Source: Candidatus Halarchaeoplasma halalkaliphilum
GTDB taxonomy: Archaea; Thermoplasmatota; Thermoplasmata; Halarchaeoplasmatales; Halarchaeoplasmataceae
Assembly: GCA_007133925.1 (NCBI GenBank)
Contig: SLLU01000076.1
Coordinates: 1-11,295 of the forward strand
Length of the DNA stretch: 11,295 nt
Reading direction: 5' to 3'
A model generated the notes under the pieces. The model worked only from the letters and a program-made list of their open reading frames with translations. It was not told the DNA's origin and searched no databases. Every line of letters begins with the position of its first letter. The stretch's first letter is position 1. The position numbers were made by a program, and so were the translations under genes. Shown here in pieces: positions 7,278-11,295 of this stretch.

Positions 7278-7544
7278 TTATGGAGATCTATAGAAACGGT
7301 CTAGAGATTTATATACATTAGATCTGTGATCTGCAGTGATAACGACCATTTTTTCATTATTTATGGAAATTATAACTCTATAGTCCCCAGCCCTTATCTT
7401 ATAAAGGTTATACCCTTTTAATGGTGTTAAATAATGTTCAGGAAATTCAGAAGCCTCCTCGACCTTCTTTATTATTCTAGCAGCTATTTGTCTCTCTAGA
7501 TTTTCTAGATCTTTTTCGGATCGTTCAGTCCAGATTATCTTCAT
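7278..7544 (-). CDS. relE: RelE/ParE-family toxin, probable mRNA interferase
   Basis: The protein has 88 residues, the usual size for archaeal RelE. It opens with the MKIIWTERSEKDLENL strand-helix typical of the family, and contains the YKIRAGDYRVIISI core (Arg 51 and Arg 56) and a C-terminal HRSNVYKSL block with Tyr 78. These correspond to the positively charged residues and tail that RelE enzymes use to cleave ribosome-bound mRNA. The start codon overlaps the antitoxin stop by four bases (ATGA, 7541-7544), so the two are translationally coupled. Whether it cleaves mRNA or acts like ParE on gyrase cannot be settled by eye, but the HRxxVYK ending favours RelE. The frame is intact. Confidence 0.88.
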   Translation of the reverse strand: MKIIWTERSEKDLENLERQIAARIIKKVEEASEFPEHYLTPLKGYNLYKIRAGDYRVIISINNEKMVVITADHRSNVYKSLDRFYRSP

Positions 7545-7792
7545 TCTGTAGACCCTAAAAATTTAGAACGAATATCTTCATGGGATTTAACGCGACCTTC
7601 CTTCAAATCTTCCAGACCTTCTTTGATCTTTTCTTCGAATTCTGGTCTCAATTCACGCCCATATAGTTTTTCACGAATAGCATCTCTTGCAAACTCGCTA
7701 AAACTAGCGTATCCAAGCTCATCCATGTATTTTCTTATATCCTCGTCCATATTTTCAGGGATTTTGATCGGGTGGGCTATCATTTGTATCAC
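7541..7792 (-). CDS. relB: RHH antitoxin of the RelE-type pair
   Basis: The protein has 83 residues. Residues 6-45 (HPIKIPENMDEDIRKYMDE and YASFSEFARDAIREKLYG) form a ribbon-helix-helix DNA-binding domain. The remainder, rich in Glu, Lys and Asp (EFEEKIKEGLEDLKEGRVKS), would wrap the toxin. It is the first gene of the pair, the usual order for autoregulated RHH/RelE modules. Possible starts are 7792 and the in-frame Met at 7783; the first overlaps the operator palindrome. The relB symbol describes the role; the DNA-binding domain is of the CopG/ParD type. Confidence 0.87.
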   Translation of the reverse strand: MIQMIAHPIKIPENMDEDIRKYMDELGYASFSEFARDAIREKLYGRELRPEFEEKIKEGLEDLKEGRVKSHEDIRSKFLGSTE

Positions 7793-7812
7793 TATGTATT
7801 ACTAAGTGTTAC
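7786..7812 (-). promoter_or_regulatory. palindromic operator of the toxin-antitoxin pair
   Basis: GTATCACT (7786-7793) and AGTGTTAC (7805-7812) are inverted, matching at 7 of 8 positions across an 11-base centre. The site covers the predicted start of the antitoxin gene. With a weak TATA-like TTTATTAA (minus strand, about 7816-7823) upstream, binding here would block initiation, as expected for RHH autorepression. Confidence 0.5.
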
Positions 7813-7840
7813 GATGTTAATAAACTTTACGTTTAACTAG

Positions 7841-7860
7841 ACAATTGGGTTTATTATTTT
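7841..7860 (+). repeat. array motif copy 1 (degenerate)
   Basis: ACAATTGGGTTTATTATTTT resembles the CAAACTTGGGTTATTATTTT stretch of copy 3 at 8221-8240, in the same orientation, with a few substitutions and a one-base shift. Confidence 0.4.
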
Positions 7861-7927
7861 TCACACCTCCTTTCTTTATATTTTTACTTCAGTACGAAAA
7901 ATATCACGATGGGAACTCTTCGTAATT

Positions 7928-8233
7928 TAACCCAAGTTTGACAGTAAGAGATAAAAGGTGCTCTTAGTTCAGTTCTTTTCATGCAAATAAAACCAAATTT
8001 CCAACGTAATGCGAATCGTTACAAAACTGAAAAACACATCAACTTTATTCTAATGAGTAAGGGGGTCAATTTATTGTAAAAAATAATTCTGTCAAATCCA
8101 TTTTCATGATAATGGTAAAAGACACAGGTTTTAGCAAATTAACATCTTTTATCAGGAGATGAGACCGAAATACTGTTTTTAAGTATTCGTTTTCCTCTTA
8201 AATTAGCGAGAGCTAAGTGTCAAACTTGGGTTA
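7928..8233. mobile_element. MITE-like segment bounded by perfect 16-bp inverted repeats
   Basis: TAACCCAAGTTTGACA at 7928-7943 is the exact reverse complement of TGTCAAACTTGGGTTA at 8218-8233. The 306 bases so enclosed encode no transposase and have no obvious flanking target duplication. Inverted repeats of this kind bound IS elements and their non-autonomous derivatives (MITEs). A regulatory repeat pair is the alternative. No family was assigned. Confidence 0.45.
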
Positions 8234-8277
8234 TTATTTTCTGGCGATCTCGATGTCTTTTTTACCCATGTTTGACA
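8218..8277. repeat. array motif copies 3 and 4, facing each other
   Basis: Copy 3 (TGTCAAACTTGGGTTA, 8218-8233) and copy 4 (TACCCATGTTTGACA, 8263-8277) form an inverted pair about 29 bases apart. Copy 4 matches copy 2 at 13 of 15 positions in direct orientation. The order along the region is therefore forward, inverted, forward, inverted. Confidence 0.6.
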
Positions 8278-8288
8278 AGGAAACGCTT

Positions 8289-8323
8289 GATCCATAAAGT
8301 GGAACGGTATTGTTCCATAGATC
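8289..8323. promoter_or_regulatory. palindrome upstream of the Fic gene
   Basis: TGGAAC (8300-8305) and GTTCCA (8312-8317) are perfect 6-bp arms around GGTATT. GATC repeats at 8289-8292 and 8320-8323 extend the symmetry with a bulge of four bases. It could be a repressor site or an RNA hairpin. Confidence 0.35.
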
Positions 8324-8359
8324 ATAATATACGAAACGACTCATAGGTGATCCGGGACG

Positions 8360-8385
8360 TATTAGGCAAATGTATTATGCAAATA
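8360..8385 (+). repeat. tandem 13-bp direct repeat in the Fic upstream region
   Basis: TATTAGGCAAATG is followed immediately by TATTATGCAAATA, identical at 11 of 13 positions. It ends about 20 bases before the TATA box of the Fic gene, a usual place for an archaeal activator or repressor site. Confidence 0.45.
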
Positions 8386-8405
8386 GACTAACATAATAGA
8401 GAAAT

Positions 8406-8414
8406 CCTTAAATA
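8406..8414 (+). promoter_or_regulatory. TATA box for the Fic gene
   Basis: CCTTAAATA is a near-consensus archaeal box. The predicted transcript start (about 8436) is a few bases before the ATG at 8441, and no ribosome site precedes that ATG, so the mRNA is probably leaderless. Confidence 0.6.
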
Positions 8415-8440
8415 TCAGAAACCGTTTTTACGTAATTATC

Positions 8441-9559
8441 ATGAGATTAGTAGAAGATCGTAGTCAGTTCGGATATCCCGTCAGGCACAGACGCAAAGTT
8501 CCCTTTGCACCCAACATAAAGGTCCCGAAGGATTTTGCGGAGTTGAACCGGAAGATATTCCAACTGGACAACGAACTGGACAGATTTTTACTCAAGCCTA
8601 ACGATTATTTCGAGTTGATCAAGGAAGCTTTTGCTTCGAACATCCATTATTCAACGGAGCTTGAGGGAAATCCCCTGGGATTGGAAGAGGTGAGGAGGGT
8701 CACAAGAGAAACCTTCAGGGACCCACAAGTTGTAAGATACCAAAGTGAACCCAATCAGGAGATCGTGAATCATCTCCTAGCCTGGTTGTCTAACATATTC
8801 CAGGGAAGTTGGAGTCTGGAGATGGTTAAAGACGTGCACGATATGTTGCTGTCAGGTCTCGAAGAGGGGATGCCCGGAGAATTCAGAACCACAAGATCCT
8901 CTGTGATCGCGGATGACGGGCAAGAAACATTCATCCCAGCCCCCCCTGAACATATTAAAGATGAGTTGCATGCGCTACTGGAGTGGTTGAACGACTACGG
9001 TGCCGGCTATTCGCCCCTGGTAACCGCTACGGTATTTTTTCATGAATTCGAAAGCATACACCCCTTCAGTGACGGCAACGGGCGGACGGGTAGGACCCTG
9101 TTCCACGGATACCTGCAATCCAGGGGATTCCCAAACTCCAAGCTGTGCATGATAGAGGCGGAGATATTGAAAGATAAGGAACAGTATTACGAATTGTTGG
9201 CCAAGACAGATTTTCACAACGATTATGAACCCCTCATAGAACACTTCACCAGAGCGGTATACAGGAGTTACAAGAATGCAGAGGAAAGGTTCAGGGAAAA
9301 AGACCTTCTTACATCGGATATCGACGAATTGTCCAAGAGGATATTGATCAAAGCCAAGAGGAAGGGTGATTGGTTCGACCTCAGGGACCTGAGGGTTTGG
9401 TGTGTGGGCGAAAGCGATTATAAACTCAGATCGAGGTTGAATTCCCTCGTGGAACTCAACATAATAGAGGAGATGGGTAGAACAAAAGGTAAAAGGTATA
9501 TCTTCAGGGAGCCACTAAAAGAGATCCAAGGAAGGTTCCAGCAAAGAGCGGATATGTGA
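8441..9559 (+). CDS. Fic-domain protein (probable AMP-transferase) with inhibitory helix and C-terminal winged helix
   Basis: The protein has 372 residues. The catalytic motif HPFSDGNGRTGR is complete at residues 207-218, with the essential His 207 and the phosphate-binding GNGR loop. Near the N-terminus, STELEGN at residues 71-77 matches the [S/T]xxxE[G/N] inhibitory motif, so this is a class II Fic protein whose Glu 75 should keep the enzyme off until displaced. The last 80 residues (LSKRILIKAKRKGDWFDL through to KGKRYIFRE) look like a winged helix-turn-helix. Known Fic enzymes transfer AMP from ATP to hydroxyl groups of protein targets; the target here is unknown. It is a single gene without an antitoxin-like FicA partner, as expected when inhibition is built in. 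It is more GC-rich than the preceding AT-rich stretch. Confidence 0.92.
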   Translation: MRLVEDRSQFGYPVRHRRKVPFAPNIKVPKDFAELNRKIFQLDNELDRFLLKPNDYFELIKEAFASNIHYSTELEGNPLGLEEVRRVTRETFRDPQVVRYQSEPNQEIVNHLLAWLSNIFQGSWSLEMVKDVHDMLLSGLEEGMPGEFRTTRSSVIADDGQETFIPAPPEHIKDELHALLEWLNDYGAGYSPLVTATVFFHEFESIHPFSDGNGRTGRTLFHGYLQSRGFPNSKLCMIEAEILKDKEQYYELLAKTDFHNDYEPLIEHFTRAVYRSYKNAEERFREKDLLTSDIDELSKRILIKAKRKGDWFDLRDLRVWCVGESDYKLRSRLNSLVELNIIEEMGRTKGKRYIFREPLKEIQGRFQQRADM

Positions 9560-9572
9560 GGGAAACTCGTGA

Positions 9573-9595
9573 CAAAAAGATAAAATAGCTTTTTG
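9573..9595 (+). terminator. CAAAAAG/CTTTTTG inverted repeat, Fic terminator and possible thiM promoter
   Basis: Perfect 7-bp arms (9573-9579 and 9589-9595) enclose ATAAAATAG, and the downstream arm supplies a T run, so it may end Fic transcription. The loop AAGATAAAATAG also resembles a TATA box, placed about 26 bases before a transcript start near 9609 for thiM. Confidence 0.35.
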
Positions 9596-9633
9596 ATATG
9601 GAGAACTGTTTGAAAAAAATGGAGATAGTAAAA

Positions 9634-10470
9634 ATGATTTCTAAAGATGATATCCGGAAACAAATAATCGAGGCAGTGGATTCGGTGAAAACGAACAATC
9701 CCATGGCAGGGTCCATAACCAATACAGTGACCATAAACTTTGTCGCCAATGCCCAGATCGCTGTTGGGGGGTCGGCGGCCATGGTGTACCTGCCGGATGA
9801 GGCTGAATTCCTGGCCCGGGCCGGTGGAGCGATGTACATCAATGTTGGTGCACTCATGCCTATATACGAGGAGAGCTTGCCCCGGGCGGCGAGAAACCTC
9901 CATGAGAACGGTATCCCATGGGTTTTGGACCCCGTTGCCGTGGGCATCGGTCAGCTCAGGACGAAGCTGCTGTGCGGATTCAAGGAATACAAACCCACGG
10001 TCATAAGGGGGAACGCCTCGGAAATAATCGCCCTGGCGGGTTTGTGGAATTTGGCAGGGGGTTCACAGGAATCCAGCGCTCGTGGAGTGGATTCAACCGA
10101 TACGGTCGTAGCTGCAAAAACCGCCGCTATCGCACTTGCAAGGTGGACCGGTGGCGCAGTTGCGGTTTCCGGTAAGGAAGATTTGGTGACCGATGGCTCG
10201 GTGGCGATCACCAGTCATGGGGGGTCTCACTTCTTTGAGAAGATAACCGGTTCCGGTTGTTCCCTGGGTGGAGTCGTGGCGGTTTACCTGACCGCTGCGG
10301 ATCCCCTTATAGCAGCCCTAACCGCAACTTCCGTATACAACCTGGCCGGGAGCCGTGCCGAAAGTATGGTCGATTCGCCAGCCAGTTTCCAGGTGGCCTT
10401 CCTGGACGAACTCTATAAAGCAAGTCCCGGGGACGTTGCCGACAACCCATTTGACTTGGAGGAGATCTGA
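9634..10470 (+). CDS. thiM: hydroxyethylthiazole kinase ThiM
   Basis: The protein has 278 residues, close to the usual 260-275. ThiM phosphorylates 4-methyl-5-(2-hydroxyethyl)thiazole with ATP, salvaging the thiazole half of thiamine. Diagnostic segments are SITNTVTINFVAN (residues 27-39), VLDPVAVG (97-104), IRGNASEI (124-131), GVDST (151-155) and ITGSGCSLGG (204-213), with the conserved Cys 209 at the active site. In-frame ATGs at 9598 and 9619 exist, but GGAGAT at 9621-9626 is seven bases before 9634, so this start is preferred. The gene for the thiamine-binding protein follows two bases after the stop. The gap from Fic is 74 bases, too short for a TPP riboswitch, so regulation by one is not supported. 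Confidence 0.94.
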   Translation: MISKDDIRKQIIEAVDSVKTNNPMAGSITNTVTINFVANAQIAVGGSAAMVYLPDEAEFLARAGGAMYINVGALMPIYEESLPRAARNLHENGIPWVLDPVAVGIGQLRTKLLCGFKEYKPTVIRGNASEIIALAGLWNLAGGSQESSARGVDSTDTVVAAKTAAIALARWTGGAVAVSGKEDLVTDGSVAITSHGGSHFFEKITGSGCSLGGVVAVYLTAADPLIAALTATSVYNLAGSRAESMVDSPASFQVAFLDELYKASPGDVADNPFDLEEI

Positions 10471-10472
10471 CC

Positions 10473-10772
10473 ATGAACACACTCATAGCAGTGGCCATCG
10501 CCCCCTGCGGGACGGGGGACGAACTTTCCGCGGAAGTCGCTGAAGTCATAAAGGTGATCCGGGCATCGGGTTTACCTCATCGCACCACATCCATGTTCAC
10601 CGAGATCGAAGGGGAATGGGATGATGTGATGCGGGTGGTGAAAGATGCCGCTTTCGTTTTAGCGAAAAAGGGGATACGCACGGAAGTCGTGCTCAAGGCA
10701 GATATCCGGCCGGGATTCACCAACATGATAGATAGCAAAATTAACAAGGTAAATGAGATCCTGGGGGAATAG
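10473..10772 (+). CDS. MTH1187-family thiamine-binding protein (YkoF-like fold, former DUF77)
   Basis: The protein has 99 residues, the standard family length. It starts MNTLIAVAIAPCGTGDELS, has IRASGLPHRTTSMFTEIEG in the middle and ends KINKVNEILGE, all matching MTH1187/YqgV proteins. Members have a ferredoxin-like fold, form tetramers and bind thiamine or related ligands; they may carry, store or sense the vitamin. Its location between thiM and thiE fits this. GGAGGAGAT at 10458-10466 is a strong ribosome site close before the ATG, and the gap from thiM is two bases, so it is clearly in the operon. Ligand choice is inferred from the family. Confidence 0.9.
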   Translation: MNTLIAVAIAPCGTGDELSAEVAEVIKVIRASGLPHRTTSMFTEIEGEWDDVMRVVKDAAFVLAKKGIRTEVVLKADIRPGFTNMIDSKINKVNEILGE

Positions 10773-10775
10773 GAG

Positions 10776-11295
10776 ATGTGTAGAAAAGAAAAGGTCGATA
10801 TATCCGCATACTTCGTGGTTGGCCCGGAAAACATCCGTGGGCAGCCTTTTGGTCCGTTACTGCATGATGTGATATCCGCGGGTTTTACCTGCATCCAGCT
10901 GCGCTCAAAGGTGGCATCGGCCAAAGAGATGATATCTCTTACCAGGGAAGCAGCGAAGGTTATCGAACGGGCGGATAAGTCGGAAGAGGTGACACTGCTG
11001 GTGGATGACAGACTCGATATCGTTCTCGCCGCAAAAAAGCAGGGGATCAAAGTGGACGGAATACATGTGGGTCAAAAGGATATCCCCGTTGAAATATGCC
11101 GGCATTATCTGGGGACGGAAGGGGTGATCGGTCTGTCAGCTAGAACCCACGACATGATCGATTACATAAAAACTGCAGACGTAAGCATGATAGATTATCT
11201 CGGCGTTGGTCCCCTTCGGGAAACTGCAACAAAACCCGATTGCGGTCTCGATATAGACGGACGTGTGGTCACCAGAAGCTTTGAGGATTTAAAAA
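10776..11295 (+). CDS. thiE: thiamine-phosphate synthase ThiE, 5' part
   Basis: The frame is open to the window edge and gives 173 residues; the full protein is usually about 205-215, so some 35-40 residues are missing. ThiE joins thiazole phosphate (made by ThiM) to HMP pyrophosphate. The TIM-barrel strands carry YFVVGPE (12-18), IQLRSK (40-45), LLVDDRLD (74-81), DGIHVGQKD (94-102), IGLSART (118-124) and YLGVGPLRETATKPD (141-155), the last being the phosphate and pyrophosphate site. The start at 10776 lies directly behind GGAG (10772-10775), which is too close to be a normal ribosome site; GGGGGA at 10763-10768 is better spaced. No other start is available before residue 52, so 10776 is kept. 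Confidence 0.93.
   Translation, partial: MCRKEKVDISAYFVVGPENIRGQPFGPLLHDVISAGFTCIQLRSKVASAKEMISLTREAAKVIERADKSEEVTLLVDDRLDIVLAAKKQGIKVDGIHVGQKDIPVEICRHYLGTEGVIGLSARTHDMIDYIKTADVSMIDYLGVGPLRETATKPDCGLDIDGRVVTRSFEDLK

Larger units (their letters stand above)
7813..8440. other. gene-free AT-rich region with repeats and promoters
   Basis: No credible protein gene was found in either strand over 628 bases. The longest tidy frame is 32 codons at 7981-8079 (starts MQIKPNFQRN) without a convincing ribosome site. The region holds four alternating copies of a 15-16 bp motif, an orphan ribosome-site sequence on the minus strand near 7864-7872, a small AATACT/AGTATT inverted repeat with a T-rich loop at about 8168-8187, and the Fic gene's upstream repeats. 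It has the look of a site of past transposon insertion and decay. Confidence 0.6.

Noticed and set aside
7981..8079. 32-codon frame inside the MITE-like segment
   Set aside because: Short, no adequate ribosome site and no recognisable motif.
9560..9633. TPP riboswitch before thiM
   Set aside because: The gap is too short for the roughly 100-base element, and none of its conserved sequence (such as CUGAGA) is present.
9418..9947. Long minus-strand frames opposite fic and thiM
   Set aside because: They are shadows of the two well-supported plus-strand genes and show no family signature.

Overview
The window looks archaeal, most likely from a euryarchaeote or Thermoplasmatota-type genome, though the lineage is an inference. 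The signs are archaeal-type TATA boxes (TTTATA or TTAAATA) about 25 to 30 bases before start codons, several apparently leaderless genes, GGAGG-type ribosome binding sites inside operons, and gene families common in archaea (DUF255/COG1331, MTH1187, aRelE-type toxin-antitoxin). No tRNA, rRNA or CRISPR array was seen.

Layout. Bases 3-4257 hold four same-strand metabolic genes: the 3' part of a SagB-type nitroreductase, a DUF255 thioredoxin-like/six-hairpin protein, an HSL-type alpha/beta hydrolase and an NAPE-PLD-like metallo-beta-lactamase-fold hydrolase. Bases 4258-8440 are an AT-rich accessory stretch. It carries a small orphan antitoxin-like gene (minus strand), a SAM methyltransferase, a ribbon-helix-helix (RHH) protein gene lying between two diverged copies of an unannotated element of about 160-177 bp, a two-lobed GNAT acetyltransferase, a complete RHH/RelE toxin-antitoxin pair (minus strand) with a palindromic operator, and a gene-free region of about 630 bp. 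That region contains four alternating inverted copies of a 15-16 bp motif; two of them bound a MITE-like segment of 306 bp.

Bases 8441-9559 encode a Fic-domain AMPylase-type protein with an N-terminal inhibitory motif, preceded by a tandem repeat and a palindrome. Bases 9634-11295 are a thiamine operon: thiM (hydroxyethylthiazole kinase), an MTH1187-family thiamine-binding protein, and the 5' part of thiE (thiamine-phosphate synthase). ThiM phosphorylates salvaged thiazole and ThiE couples it to HMP-PP. The small protein between them probably binds the product or a related ligand. No TPP riboswitch fits in the short leader.

The least explained parts are the two related noncoding elements around the RHH gene (5400-5558 and 5974-6150) and the alternating repeat array at 7841-8277. 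Both are seen directly in the sequence, but their functions are unknown.
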